In this document: positions 1 to 8,274 of the stretch, piece after piece
Layout of the letters: the number at the start of each line of letters is the position of its first letter
Position numbering within the stretch: position 1 is the first letter of the stretch
NCBI GenBank assembly: GCA_946558465.1
Contig: CAMNTM010000012.1
Location: 1-64,000 of the forward strand
Source: an uncultured Lachnospiraceae bacterium
GTDB lineage: Bacteria; Bacillota; Clostridia; Lachnospirales; Lachnospiraceae
Direction: 5' to 3'
DNA length: 64,000 nt
Position numbers and translations under genes: made by a program
The notes under the pieces: model-generated
Told to the model about the DNA's origin: nothing
Database searches by the model: none
Seen by the model: the letters and a program-made list of their open reading frames with translations, nothing else

Positions 1-135
1 TCCGAGACGCGTATGATAGAGGAGATGGACAGCCGGATAAATAAGGCGGTACGAGCTTCCGAGACGCGTATGATAGAGGAGATGGACAGCCGGATAAATA
101 AGGCGGTACGAGTCTCCGAGACGCGTATGGCAGAG
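1..135 (+). repeat. 57-bp in-frame tandem repeats
   Basis: Units at 1-57 and 58-114 differ only in the last codon region (GCT versus GTC), and a third, diverging copy starts at 115 with the same 15 bases before changing. The unit is a multiple of three, so copy-number change would keep the frame. More copies probably lie upstream of the window. Confidence 0.85.
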
Positions 136-450
136 GAGATGAAGCAGTTGGAAAGAAGGTTGGACTTCCGTTTTTCCAGAAGGATAAATCAGTGTGTGGG
201 TAAGACTGCAGCCCAGATACTGCATAAGGTAGACAAAAGGATTGCCGGGACTGAAGAATTTCTGCTGGACGAAATGGAGAGGTATGACCGGAAGAATGAG
301 CAGCGTTTTCATGAGCTGACGAAGCGTGTTGAGATGTGTGAAGATATTTACCGTGTAGTGAATACAGAGAAAACGGCTGTAGATGAGCTTCTAAAATCAA
401 ATGACGATATGGAGAAGCGGCTGAGTGTAGTTGAGAAAAAGCTTGCATAG
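1..450 (+). CDS. Coiled-coil repeat protein, 3' part (5' end outside window)
   Basis: The reading frame is open from base 1, so the gene begins upstream of the window; the first in-window Met is at base 13. The visible 149 codons are rich in Glu, Lys, Arg and Met in a heptad-like pattern, which suggests a long coiled coil with no membrane segment. The first part is made of near-identical 19-residue units (SETRMIEEMDSRINKAVRA type) encoded by 57-bp direct repeats. The non-repetitive end carries KRIAGTEEFLLDEMERYDRK and ends in VVEKKLA. I do not recognise the family. A structural or scaffold role is possible but unproven. Confidence 0.6.
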   Translation, partial: SETRMIEEMDSRINKAVRASETRMIEEMDSRINKAVRVSETRMAEEMKQLERRLDFRFSRRINQCVGKTAAQILHKVDKRIAGTEEFLLDEMERYDRKNEQRFHELTKRVEMCEDIYRVVNTEKTAVDELLKSNDDMEKRLSVVEKKLA

Positions 451-609
451 CGGAGTGAAAAAGCAGAGGGCTGTTGCTTTGATGGATTGTATGTTTGTCA
501 AGGGCACAGTCCTTTTGAAAACTAATGAAACAGTTCAGCCATCGCCAGACGGAACGTTTACAATTAATTGCCGGTCCTAATATTTTCTATGGTATATTTC
601 AGATATATG

Positions 610-618
610 TGCTATAAT
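610..618 (+). promoter_or_regulatory. Extended -10 promoter candidate for pnp
   Basis: TGCTATAAT is an extended -10 element (TGn joined to TATAAT). No good -35 is present 17 bp upstream, as is usual for extended -10 promoters. It would give a leader of about 160 nt before pnp. The rest of 451-609 shows no convincing gene. Confidence 0.5.
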
Positions 619-655
619 ATCTAAGATTGCGGGCAAATATATGTGAACCGAGACC

Positions 656-695
656 ACTGAAAAGTACATTTTGCTGTTAAAGTGTATTTTTCAGT
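656..695 (+). other. Leader hairpin upstream of pnp
   Basis: The left arm starting ACTGAAAAGTACA pairs with TGTATTTTTCAGT on the right; with two wobble pairs the stem reaches about 17 bp around a 6-nt loop. No U-tract follows directly, so it does not look like a terminator. In enterobacteria the pnp leader hairpin is cut by RNase III for autoregulation; a similar role here is only an inference. Confidence 0.5.
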
Positions 696-784
696 AGTTT
701 CGGCAGCAGCTGCCTGCAAGAGAAGATTGTACTGCTGTTCACGGATTTGGGCAGCAGAAAAACTATGAATAAAAGGAGAAAAAC

Positions 785-2872
785 ATGTATAAGAAGTTTG
801 AAATGGAATTAGCCGGAAGAACTCTCCGCGTAGATGTGGACAGGGTTGCGAAGCAGGCGAATGGCGCGGTTCTGATGCATTATGGAGATACTACCGTACT
901 TTGTACGGCTACGGCGTCAGAAAAGCCAAGAGAGGGAATAGACTTTTTTCCGTTAAGTGTGGAGTATAATGAAAGACTTTATTCTGTAGGGAAGATTCCG
1001 GGAGGCTTTAATAAGAGAGAAGGAAAGGCTTCTGAAAATGCAGTGCTTACGGACCGTGTGATTGATCGTCCGATGCGGCCCTTATTCCCGAAAGATTATC
1101 GTAATGATGTGACGTTAGAGAATCTGGTGCTTTCTGTAGATCAGGACTGCTCACCGGAGCTTACCGCTATGCTTGGCGCGGCGATTGCAACTACGATTTC
1201 AGATATCCCGTTTGACGGACCAATTTCCACGACTCAGGTGGGACTGGTGGAGGATATGCTCGTATTCAATCCGACAGCGGCTCAAAAAGAGGTATCAGAC
1301 CTTGCTCTTACAGTGGCTTCTACCCGTGAGAAGGTAATCATGATAGAGGCAGGGGCAAATGAGGTACCAGAGCAGAGGATGATAGAGGCAATTTTTGCAG
1401 CACATGAATTAAACCAGAAGGTCATTGCTTTTATAGATACGATTGTGGCAGAGTGCGGAAAAGAAAAGCATACGTATGAGAGCTGTGCCGTTCCAGAAGA
1501 ACTGTTTGCTGCGATTCGGGAGATCGTTCCTCCAGAGGCTATGGAGGAGGCTGTATTTACGGATGAGAAGCAGGTGAGAGAGGAAAATATCCGCCAGATT
1601 ACCGAGAAGCTTACGGAAGCATTTGCAGAAAACGAAGAATGGCTTGCCGTGCTTGGGGAGGCTGTTTATCAGTATCAGAAAAAAACGGTGCGCAAGATGA
1701 TTTTAAAGGATCACAAGCGTCCGGATGGAAGGGCGATTGATCAAATCAGACCGCTGGCAGCAGAGATCGATTTGATCCCGAGAGTTCACGGTTCAGCGAT
1801 GTTTACAAGAGGACAGACGCAGATCTGTACGATTACGACGCTGGCGCCGCTTGCAGAGGCCCAGAGGCTGGATGGACTTGATGAGGCAGAGACTTCCAAA
1901 AGATATATGCATCACTACAATTTTCCATCCTATTCGGTAGGAGAGACAAGGCCTTCAAGAGGACCGGGACGCCGGGAGATCGGACATGGAGCGTTGGCGG
2001 AGCGTGCTTTGGTTCCGGTGCTTCCAAGTGAGGCAGAGTTCCCATATGCAATCCGTACAGTATCTGAGACCTTTGAGTCTAACGGTTCCACCTCTCAGGC
2101 AAGCGTGTGTGCGTCCTCTATGTCGCTTATGACAGCAGGTGTACCGATTAAGTCAGCGGTGGCAGGTATCTCAGCGGGTCTTGTAACCGGAGAGACGGAT
2201 GATGATTATCTGGTATTGACGGATATTCAGGGGCTGGAAGATTTCTTTGGGGATATGGACTTTAAGGTGGCGGGAACCCATAAGGGTATCACTGCAATCC
2301 AGATGGATATCAAGATTCATGGTCTTACAAGGCCGATTATAGAAGAAGCGATTGCGGCAACGAAAAAAGCAAGAACCTACATTATTGATGAGATTATGAA
2401 TAGGGCGATTGCAGAGCCGAGACCGGAGGTGGGTCCATACGCGCCAAAGATTATCCAGATGCAGATTGATCCTCAGAAGATCGGAGATGTAGTAGGCCAG
2501 AGAGGTAAGACGATCAATGCAATTATTGAGCGTACCGGAGTTAAGATTGATATAGAGGATGACGGTTCTGTATCCATATGTGGAACAGAGAAGGAAAGCA
2601 TGGAGGCGGCGCAGAAGCTGATCTATACGATTGTAACAGATTTTGAGGCGGGACAGGTTCTGGAAGGACAGGTTATCAGTATCAAAGAGTTTGGAGCATT
2701 TATTGAATTTGCACCGGGCAAGGAAGGTATGGTTCATATTTCTAAGATTTCGAAGGAAAGAGTTAAATGTGTAGAGGATGTACTGACACTTGGCGATAAG
2801 GTGAAGGTGGTATGTCTGGGCAAGGATAAGATGGGAAGATTCTCATTTAGTATGAAGGATGTTGCAGAGTAA
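785..2872 (+). CDS. pnp: Polyribonucleotide nucleotidyltransferase (PNPase)
   Basis: PNPase is a phosphorolytic 3'-5' exoribonuclease that degrades mRNA in the cytoplasm, usually as a trimer. The 695-residue length is typical. The order is first RNase PH domain (from about residue 10), helical linker, second RNase PH domain (about 320-540, with the conserved FTRGQTQ segment), KH domain (about 553-615, with the GxxG-like GQRGKTIN) and C-terminal S1 domain (about 620-690). The start at 785 follows AAAAGGAGAAAAAC. A strong terminator follows, so the gene appears monocistronic; rpsO is not next to it in this window. Confidence 0.97.
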   Translation: MYKKFEMELAGRTLRVDVDRVAKQANGAVLMHYGDTTVLCTATASEKPREGIDFFPLSVEYNERLYSVGKIPGGFNKREGKASENAVLTDRVIDRPMRPLFPKDYRNDVTLENLVLSVDQDCSPELTAMLGAAIATTISDIPFDGPISTTQVGLVEDMLVFNPTAAQKEVSDLALTVASTREKVIMIEAGANEVPEQRMIEAIFAAHELNQKVIAFIDTIVAECGKEKHTYESCAVPEELFAAIREIVPPEAMEEAVFTDEKQVREENIRQITEKLTEAFAENEEWLAVLGEAVYQYQKKTVRKMILKDHKRPDGRAIDQIRPLAAEIDLIPRVHGSAMFTRGQTQICTITTLAPLAEAQRLDGLDEAETSKRYMHHYNFPSYSVGETRPSRGPGRREIGHGALAERALVPVLPSEAEFPYAIRTVSETFESNGSTSQASVCASSMSLMTAGVPIKSAVAGISAGLVTGETDDDYLVLTDIQGLEDFFGDMDFKVAGTHKGITAIQMDIKIHGLTRPIIEEAIAATKKARTYIIDEIMNRAIAEPRPEVGPYAPKIIQMQIDPQKIGDVVGQRGKTINAIIERTGVKIDIEDDGSVSICGTEKESMEAAQKLIYTIVTDFEAGQVLEGQVISIKEFGAFIEFAPGKEGMVHISKISKERVKCVEDVLTLGDKVKVVCLGKDKMGRFSFSMKDVAE

Positions 2873-2896
2873 GAATATGTGACAGAGATTATAGAG

Positions 2897-2944
2897 GCCG
2901 GGAGAAAAGCAACTGTATGGAAGTTTTTCTCCCGGCTTTTGTGT
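2897..2944 (+). terminator. Rho-independent terminator of pnp
   Basis: GCCGGGAGAAAA pairs perfectly with TTTTCTCCCGGC (2897-2908 with 2925-2936), followed by TTTTGTGT. It lies 25 nt after the pnp stop. Confidence 0.9.
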
Positions 2945-2995
2945 ATGCGGATATTCTTACTTTGAGGGCTTCATTGAACCGGAACCGTTGAAAAT

Positions 2996-3176
2996 ATGAT
3001 TTTTATTACTTTTTACGGAATAAATATGTTGTGGAAAATGCTGCTCACACCAATACCTGTAATGATATATCTCATTTTTGATTATATGTGGAGTTTATAT
3101 TTCTTTGCTGGTGATTGCCGCTATTACACAATACATAAATCAAAAAATTAGGAAGATAACTGCTGTTCGACATTAG
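2996..3176 (+). pseudogene. Frameshifted remnant of a small membrane protein
   Basis: One frame from ATG 2996 gives a hydrophobic stretch (MLLTPIPVMIYLIFDYMW). A second frame from 3090 continues with GVYISLLVIAAITQYINQK and runs to a stop at 3174-3176. Joined by a frameshift near 3085-3090 they read like one short membrane segment. There is no clear ribosome site. The family is not recognised, and chance cannot be excluded. Confidence 0.3.
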
Positions 3177-3477
3177 GTTTTATATTGATGGTATTAATTT
3201 ACACACTTTATTTGACAAATTCTATTGCGGTGTTTCTGACAAAGATAGGCTTTTTGATAAAGCCGAAAGGACTATTGTGTTCTGGCGAGGCTTGAATGAA
3301 TAGTATTCAAGGAAAAGCGCTGCCTTGTTAAAAAAATATCTGCCTGCTATAATAGATGTAGAGATTGAATATATGGGGCGTGGGCTGTACTTACACGAGC
3401 ATAGTGGTAATATGCAAGTAAGATGCTTGAATATCTGTAAAGCTGATGCAATTTTGGAAGTTATAGGACGAATATGA
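3160..3477 (+). pseudogene. Decayed gene with an in-frame stop, just upstream of the acetyltransferase
   Basis: A single frame from 3160 to the TGA at 3475-3477 is interrupted only by TAG at 3301-3303. The text before the stop (FYIDGINLHTLFDKFYCGVS, then KAERTIVFWRGLNE) and after it (KYLPAIIDVEIEYMGRGLY, then RCLNICKADAILEVIGRI) has normal protein composition. No start codon with a ribosome site is visible. It overlaps the start of the GNAT gene by 4 nt, as genes of one former operon often do. Function is not recognised. Confidence 0.45.
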
Positions 3478-4223
3478 AAGAAATTATTAAAAATAAAATT
3501 GAGGAATTATTGTCAAAGGAATTTTATTGCAGTTTAGAAGAATTAAATGGAAATTCGACTGCGTATTCTGTTAATTTTAATACAGTACAACCATATATTA
3601 AAATACTGGCATATAGGAATTGCGTTGTGGTTTGTACATCAAAGGATTTGCATTATAGGGTACAGGAACTTTTAATAAATAAGAATAGGGATGAAATTTT
3701 TGAATTTCCATTGGTTTACGGACAGACCATTCATTATGTTCCTGATGATAACTGTGCAAATGATATGTTGGTATCATTAAAATATGAATGCGAGTATCTT
3801 TTTTACAGAGATATTTTATCGCTTGATGGATTGAGCGGTTTTGAAAACTCTTTAGCATTTGATGAAAATGGAGCTACATCAACGAAAGTTGTTCACATTG
3901 CAAGGGACAAGAATAGAATTATTGGAGTAGCAGGTGCATCGGAAACATTAATAAATGGAGTGTGGGAAATAGGTATAGATGTAATGGAAAAATATAGAAA
4001 TTCCCGATTAGGAACATATTTAGTGAGGGGATTAACGAAAGAATTGCTGGTGCGAAATATCATTCCATTCTATTCCGCTTCTGTAACGAATATTGGTTCG
4101 CAGATGGTGGCAAGTAGGTGTGGCTACATACCATACTGGATAGATACATTTGGAACCATTCTTGATGGAAGTTCAATATATAATGATATTATTGGAGATT
4201 TATCATCAAAATACGTTAAATAA
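3474..4223 (+). CDS. GNAT family N-acetyltransferase
   Basis: This is a 249-residue protein with a C-terminal GNAT-like core. A beta-strand segment (HIARDKNRIIGVAGAS) leads to the probable acetyl-CoA-binding region around EKYRNSRLGTYLVRGLTKEL (about residues 170-190), followed by the strand and helix FYSASVTNIGSQMVASRCGY. The N-terminal 110 residues do not match a family I recognise and may be a substrate-selecting region. The acceptor substrate is unknown. Codon use is clearly more AT-rich than pnp or spoIIIA. The gene sits among decayed fragments, which suggests acquisition from elsewhere. No AGGAGG-like site is close; GTTATAGGACG is the best candidate. Confidence 0.7.
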   Translation: MKEIIKNKIEELLSKEFYCSLEELNGNSTAYSVNFNTVQPYIKILAYRNCVVVCTSKDLHYRVQELLINKNRDEIFEFPLVYGQTIHYVPDDNCANDMLVSLKYECEYLFYRDILSLDGLSGFENSLAFDENGATSTKVVHIARDKNRIIGVAGASETLINGVWEIGIDVMEKYRNSRLGTYLVRGLTKELLVRNIIPFYSASVTNIGSQMVASRCGYIPYWIDTFGTILDGSSIYNDIIGDLSSKYVK

Positions 4224-4543
4224 ATTTCGAGTTTGTCAAGTTCATTCAAACCTTATTTTCGTAACAGTGTTTTATAATCAGATGACTGCGTCAATGGAGA
4301 AATGAACATGGGTATTCGGAAAATTATTAGTTTAGTAATAAATGTGGAGAGCTTTTGAATTTTAATATCCTGCTATTGTTCAGGCAGCTAAGGAAGTATC
4401 TCCAAATGAGTATCTTTAGTTCCTCTATGCAGGATATAAGAGTTTCGTGTTATTTAGCTTGCCCGGAGAGGACTTTTAATTTTTAAAATATCCCGGAATA
4501 AATCAGGAGCATGGACATATATTTGATTAAAGAGGTGGAAAAA
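4224..4543 (+). other. 320-bp stretch with no supported gene upstream of spoIIIAA
   Basis: AT-rich. It contains a short Met-led reading frame near 4308 (MGIRKIISLVINVESF then stop), too short and unsupported to call, and a TATAAT-like string near 4272. The sporulation operon downstream should have a sigma-E promoter by family knowledge, but I could not find a convincing -35/-10 pair. Confidence 0.3.
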
Positions 4544-5491
4544 ATGCAGGAAGAAAAAATCTTAAGCATCCTGCCTCGTGCTGTCCGTATGCTCTTAAAA
4601 AAAGAGGTGTTTCAGTACGAGGAGCTGCAGGAAATCAGACTTCGTACGGGACAGCCTCTTCTTTTTATATGCAGGGGGGAAGAAATAACCGTGGAGAAGT
4701 CACGAGGGAGACCGTATACAGTGACAAAGGAAGACATAAAGGAGATGCTGGGATATGTCAGCAATTATTCTCTGTATGCATATGAAGAAGAGATGAGGCA
4801 GGGGTTTATTACTGTAGAAGGGGGACATAGAGTGGGTATTGCAGGACAGGCAATCATAGAGGGAGGACAAGTAAAGAATTTTAAACACATTTCATCTGTG
4901 AATGTACGTATGGCCCATGAGATTTTAGGAAGTGCGGATCAGGTGTTTCCTCATATTACCTATAACGGACAGATATTTCATACGCTGATTGTGTCGCCGC
5001 CGGGCTGTGGAAAGACAACACTTTTAAGGGATGTTATAAGACAAGTTTCAAATGGAAACCGCTATTTAAAAGGCAGGCCGGTGGGGGTTGTGGATGAACG
5101 CTCGGAAATTGGAGGCTGTTATCAAGGGGTGGCCCAGAATCATCTGGGGATGCGGACAGATATTCTGGACTGCTGTCCAAAGGCAGAAGGAATGATTATG
5201 CTGATTCGTTCTATGAGCCCAGAGGTGATTGCTGTAGACGAAATCGGTGCCGCAGAGGATATACGTGCCATAGAGTATGCCATGCACTGCGGCTGTAAGC
5301 TGATTGCGACAGCGCATGGACAATCCTTGGAGGAGCTTAAGAAAAAGCCGGTGTTTGACAGAATGATGCAGGAGAAACGATTTGAACGCTATATTCTGCT
5401 GCAGAATCGAAGGCGTGCAGGAGAGATTGAAGGAATTTATGATGAAAATATGGCAGCTCTTAAAGACAGACAAGTATTGGAGGTATGTTAG
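4544..5491 (+). CDS. spoIIIAA: Stage III sporulation protein AA (secretion ATPase-like)
   Basis: SpoIIIAA is the AAA/secretion-type ATPase of the SpoIIIA-SpoIIQ channel between mother cell and forespore and acts on the mother-cell side. Walker A is visible as SPPGCGKTT (about residues 150-158) and Walker B as EVIAVDEIG (about 227-235); the NVRMAHEI strand before the P-loop is typical. I prefer ATG 4544 (315 residues) over the in-frame ATG 4511, because AGAGGTGG lies 5 nt before 4544 while the site before 4511 is too close. It is the first gene of an intact eight-gene operon. Confidence 0.93.
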   Translation: MQEEKILSILPRAVRMLLKKEVFQYEELQEIRLRTGQPLLFICRGEEITVEKSRGRPYTVTKEDIKEMLGYVSNYSLYAYEEEMRQGFITVEGGHRVGIAGQAIIEGGQVKNFKHISSVNVRMAHEILGSADQVFPHITYNGQIFHTLIVSPPGCGKTTLLRDVIRQVSNGNRYLKGRPVGVVDERSEIGGCYQGVAQNHLGMRTDILDCCPKAEGMIMLIRSMSPEVIAVDEIGAAEDIRAIEYAMHCGCKLIATAHGQSLEELKKKPVFDRMMQEKRFERYILLQNRRRAGEIEGIYDENMAALKDRQVLEVC

Positions 5492-5493
5492 TG

Positions 5494-6009
5494 ATGAAAA
5501 TTGCCGGGAGTGTGCTCGTGATTACGGCGACGACACTTCTGGGTATGGGAAAGGCAGCGGAGCTTAAGAACAGGTACGTGCAGATGGAATATTTAAGACA
5601 GTTGTTCTGTCAGATTCAAAGTGAAATCCGGTATGCCAGAACTCCGCTGGGGGAAATATTTCTCAGTATCGGAGGACAGGCAGGGGAGCCATACCGGACC
5701 TGGCTTATTGAGATGAGCCGGGAGATGGAGAGAAAGACGGGAGATACTTTTTCTGTAATCTGGGCTAAGGGAGTTAAGAGCTGTCTTACAGGCTGCGGAC
5801 TGCCTGGAGAGGAGATTTTAAGGCTTGCAGAATTCGGCAGCCATTTCGGTTCGGCAGATGCACAGCTGCAGATTAAAACCATAGAGCATTATCTGGCACA
5901 GCTGTCGTTATCTATGTCTGAGCTTAATAAGGAGCTTGGGACGAAGGCAAAATTATATCGTTGCCTGGGTATTATGGGCGGCATGCTGATTGCTGTTATG
6001 CTGTTATAA
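5494..6009 (+). CDS. spoIIIAB: Stage III sporulation protein AB
   Basis: Second gene of the spoIIIA operon. The N-terminal hydrophobic segment (MKIAGSVLVITATTLLG) and the EIRYARTPLGEIF segment are typical of SpoIIIAB, a protein related to type II secretion GspF-like components and needed for the feeding-tube apparatus. ATG 5494 gives 171 residues, the usual length. GTG 5491 and ATG 5485, which overlap the spoIIIAA stop, are alternatives; TGGAGGT at 5478-5484 is too close for 5485. A C-terminal membrane segment (GIMGGMLIAVMLL) ends the protein. Confidence 0.9.
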   Translation: MKIAGSVLVITATTLLGMGKAAELKNRYVQMEYLRQLFCQIQSEIRYARTPLGEIFLSIGGQAGEPYRTWLIEMSREMERKTGDTFSVIWAKGVKSCLTGCGLPGEEILRLAEFGSHFGSADAQLQIKTIEHYLAQLSLSMSELNKELGTKAKLYRCLGIMGGMLIAVMLL

Positions 6010-6021
6010 GAGGAGGAATAC

Positions 6022-6216
6022 ATGAACGTAAATTTAATATTCAGGATTGCGGCAGTCGGGATTCTTGTCTCTGTGCTGAGTCAGGTACTTAAGCACAGCG
6101 GGAGAGAGGAACAGGCGTTTCTGACAAGCCTTGCAGGACTTTTACTGGTTCTTTTTTGGATTGTACCGTATATCTATGATTTATTTGAGTCGATACAGCG
6201 TCTGTTCACGTTATAG
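6022..6216 (+). CDS. spoIIIAC: Stage III sporulation protein AC
   Basis: A 64-residue protein made of two membrane helices (LIFRIAAVGILVSVLSQVL and FLTSLAGLLLVLFWIVPYI) separated by the conserved hydrophilic KHSGREEQA loop typical of SpoIIIAC. It has a strong ribosome site (GAGGAGGAATAC) just before the ATG. It belongs to the membrane platform of the SpoIIIA channel. Its size and place between AB and AD leave little doubt. Confidence 0.92.
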   Translation: MNVNLIFRIAAVGILVSVLSQVLKHSGREEQAFLTSLAGLLLVLFWIVPYIYDLFESIQRLFTL

Positions 6217-6226
6217 AAAGAAGGAT

Positions 6227-6622
6227 ATGTCAGATATGGATATGGTACAGATAGGGCTGCTTGGTGTGGCCGGAGTGCTTTTAGCAGTGCAGTTTAAAAA
6301 CGGCAGGGAAGAATATGGAATCTATATCAGTATTGTGCTTAGTCTTTTTATTTTTCTGAGTGTACTAGGGCAGTTAGGGGTTATTATTTCTACTGTTAAG
6401 ACGATTGGAGGATATATTCACATTGATACAGGATATATTGGAACTTTAATTAAAATGCTGGGAATCACCTATATTGCAGAGTTTTCAGCGGGAATCTGCC
6501 GGGATGCCGGGTATCAGACAATTGCTGTACAGATTGAGATCTTTGGAAAGCTTGCTGTTCTGGTGTTAAGTCTTCCGGTATTGATGACGCTTCTGGAGAC
6601 AATTCAGGCGTTTTTGTCATGA
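6227..6622 (+). CDS. spoIIIAD: Stage III sporulation protein AD
   Basis: About 131 residues with several membrane helices (VQIGLLGVAGVLLAVQF, YISIVLSLFIFLSVLGQLG, and a C-terminal LAVLVLSLPVLMTLLETI) and the family segment ITYIAEFSAGICRDAGYQ. The frame is open upstream inside spoIIIAC, but the ribosome site GAAAGAAGG at 6215-6224 points to ATG 6227 or 6236. I give 6227 with some doubt, because spacing to it is short. The stop overlaps an in-frame upstream ATG of spoIIIAE. Confidence 0.9.
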   Translation: MSDMDMVQIGLLGVAGVLLAVQFKNGREEYGIYISIVLSLFIFLSVLGQLGVIISTVKTIGGYIHIDTGYIGTLIKMLGITYIAEFSAGICRDAGYQTIAVQIEIFGKLAVLVLSLPVLMTLLETIQAFLS

Positions 6623-6633
6623 AAGGAGGGGAA

Positions 6634-7818
6634 ATGTACCGCAGAAAGGCTCTTTGGATATTTTACATATTCTGCATACTCTGTGCAAGCTGTACAATGA
6701 AAGGAATGATCTGCCAGGCGTCAGAATATTCTGGAGAAAAAAATAGCGGTGATACGGCGGGAAATATGGCGGAAGAATTGATAGAGGACTTTGAGTATCA
6801 TGATATTGATAACGAATTAGAGGAGCTTTTTCCCGAAGAACGGTTGAGCTTTAAGGATACACTTATGGGGGTATTGTCAGGAGAATATGAGTTCACTGCA
6901 GAGCTTTTGAACCGGCTTGTATCGGATCAATTTACATATGCATTTCGAAGCTGCAGAGAGAATTTAATACATATTCTGCTGATTGCAGTCATTGCGGCAG
7001 TGTTCCATAATTTTTCTAATGTATTTCAGAACCGTCAGATCTCAGAAGTAAGCTTTTATGTTCTGTATCTCCTTTTAATAGCTTTGTGCCTGAATTCGTT
7101 TCAGGTATTTACAGACTGGGTAGAAGGAGGGATCGAAGGTCTTACCTCTTTTATGGGAGTATTTTGTCCCCTGTATTTTGTGGCGGTGTCCGTTGCGAAA
7201 GGAAGTATTACGGCAGCTGCATTTTATAATCTGGTACTGCTTCTTATTTTTTTAGTAGAGCTTTTGATTGTGAAATTTCTTCTGCCGCTTATACATATCT
7301 ACATGATGGTAAAGGTCTTAAATTTCCTGTCGCCGGAGGAGTATTTAAGCAGGTTTGCCGATCTTTTGAAAACACTTGCGGCCTGGATATTAAAAACACT
7401 GCTTGCCTGTATCATAGGTCTGAATGTGATTCAAAGTCTGATAAATCCGGCTATTGACTCAGTGAAGCAAAGCGTGGTGACAAGAGGAGCTGAAGCACTT
7501 CCCGGTATCGGCGACGCGCTGGGAGGAGTGACGGAGGTAGCACTTGGAACAGCAGTATTGGTAAAAAATGGTATCGGCATGACAGGCGCGGTAATCTGTA
7601 TCGCTCTGTGTGTACTGCCGCTTCTGCAGATAGGCTGCATCGTTCTTATGTATAAGCTGGCTGCGGCTCTAATTCAGCCGGTATCGGACAAGCGGATTGT
7701 AGGCTGTGTAGAAAGTGTGGGAGACGGAGGCAGGCTTTTGATGCAGACGGTATTTACGGTAGGATTATTGTTTCTTCTTACCATCGTAATTGTGACGGCA
7801 TCGACAGGAAGAGTATAA
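6634..7818 (+). CDS. spoIIIAE: Stage III sporulation protein AE
   Basis: A polytopic membrane protein of about 394 residues with an N-terminal signal-like helix (ALWIFYIFCILCASC), an acidic extracytoplasmic stretch (EELIEDFEYHDIDNELEEL), then six or more hydrophobic helices. The late segment ALPGIGDALGGVTEVALGTA is characteristic of SpoIIIAE. AAAGGAGGG lies just upstream of ATG 6634, so this start is preferred to ATG 6619, which overlaps the spoIIIAD stop. Role: the largest membrane component of the mother-cell SpoIIIA complex. Confidence 0.92.
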   Translation: MYRRKALWIFYIFCILCASCTMKGMICQASEYSGEKNSGDTAGNMAEELIEDFEYHDIDNELEELFPEERLSFKDTLMGVLSGEYEFTAELLNRLVSDQFTYAFRSCRENLIHILLIAVIAAVFHNFSNVFQNRQISEVSFYVLYLLLIALCLNSFQVFTDWVEGGIEGLTSFMGVFCPLYFVAVSVAKGSITAAAFYNLVLLLIFLVELLIVKFLLPLIHIYMMVKVLNFLSPEEYLSRFADLLKTLAAWILKTLLACIIGLNVIQSLINPAIDSVKQSVVTRGAEALPGIGDALGGVTEVALGTAVLVKNGIGMTGAVICIALCVLPLLQIGCIVLMYKLAAALIQPVSDKRIVGCVESVGDGGRLLMQTVFTVGLLFLLTIVIVTASTGRV

Positions 7819-7891
7819 TTTTTTTCTGAATCTTTTTTGTACCGAGAGAGGTGCGGTGCATGAATATATTGCAGAGACGGAGGATTAGGAT

Positions 7892-8239
7892 GTGTTTGAT
7901 TTTCTTTATGAATGGATAAGAAACATTGCATTTTACATGGTTTTGGTAACGGCTGTGACACAGGTAATACCAAATCAGCAGTATAAAAAGTATGTCAGGT
8001 TTTTTACAGGACTTGTTCTGGTTCTTATGATGACGACTCCGATTCTTCGTCTTTTGGGTATGGAGATGGATATTACAAATCTATATAAGGATATGGAATA
8101 TGAGGATCAGATTGAGGAGTTTAGAAGGGCGGGAGAGATATTCTATGAATCGGAGGACGACAGGTACGAGAATATGAAGGATGTAGAGGGTACGGAGGAT
8201 ATAGAAAATATAAAAGTGGAAGAGATTCAGGTTGATTAG
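7892..8239 (+). CDS. spoIIIAF: Stage III sporulation protein AF
   Basis: 115 residues with two N-terminal membrane helices (IRNIAFYMVLVTAVTQVI and VRFFTGLVLVLMMTTPIL) joined by the PNQQYKKY loop typical of SpoIIIAF, then an acidic tail. The start is GTG 7892, 7 nt after GACGGAGGA; the ATG at 7890 is in another frame and meets a stop after nine codons. The tail after about residue 55 is mainly Glu, Asp and Met and is shorter than in Bacillus. Confidence 0.88.
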   Translation: MFDFLYEWIRNIAFYMVLVTAVTQVIPNQQYKKYVRFFTGLVLVLMMTTPILRLLGMEMDITNLYKDMEYEDQIEEFRRAGEIFYESEDDRYENMKDVEGTEDIENIKVEEIQVD

Positions 8240-8274
8240 GATGCAGGAGAAAGCAGGGAGAGGGGTGGTTCAGA

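Noticed and set aside
1-135. CRISPR array
   Set aside because: The repeats are directly adjacent without spacers and are in frame within a coding sequence.
2171-2737. 188-codon minus-strand frame inside pnp
   Set aside because: Antisense to the KH/S1 part of PNPase with no recognisable motif.
4224-4543. Sigma-E promoter for spoIIIAA
   Set aside because: Expected from knowledge of the operon, but no convincing -35/-10 pair was visible, so it is not called.
7890-7919. ATG at 7890 as start of spoIIIAF
   Set aside because: It is out of frame and meets a stop after nine codons; the GTG two bases later opens the real frame.
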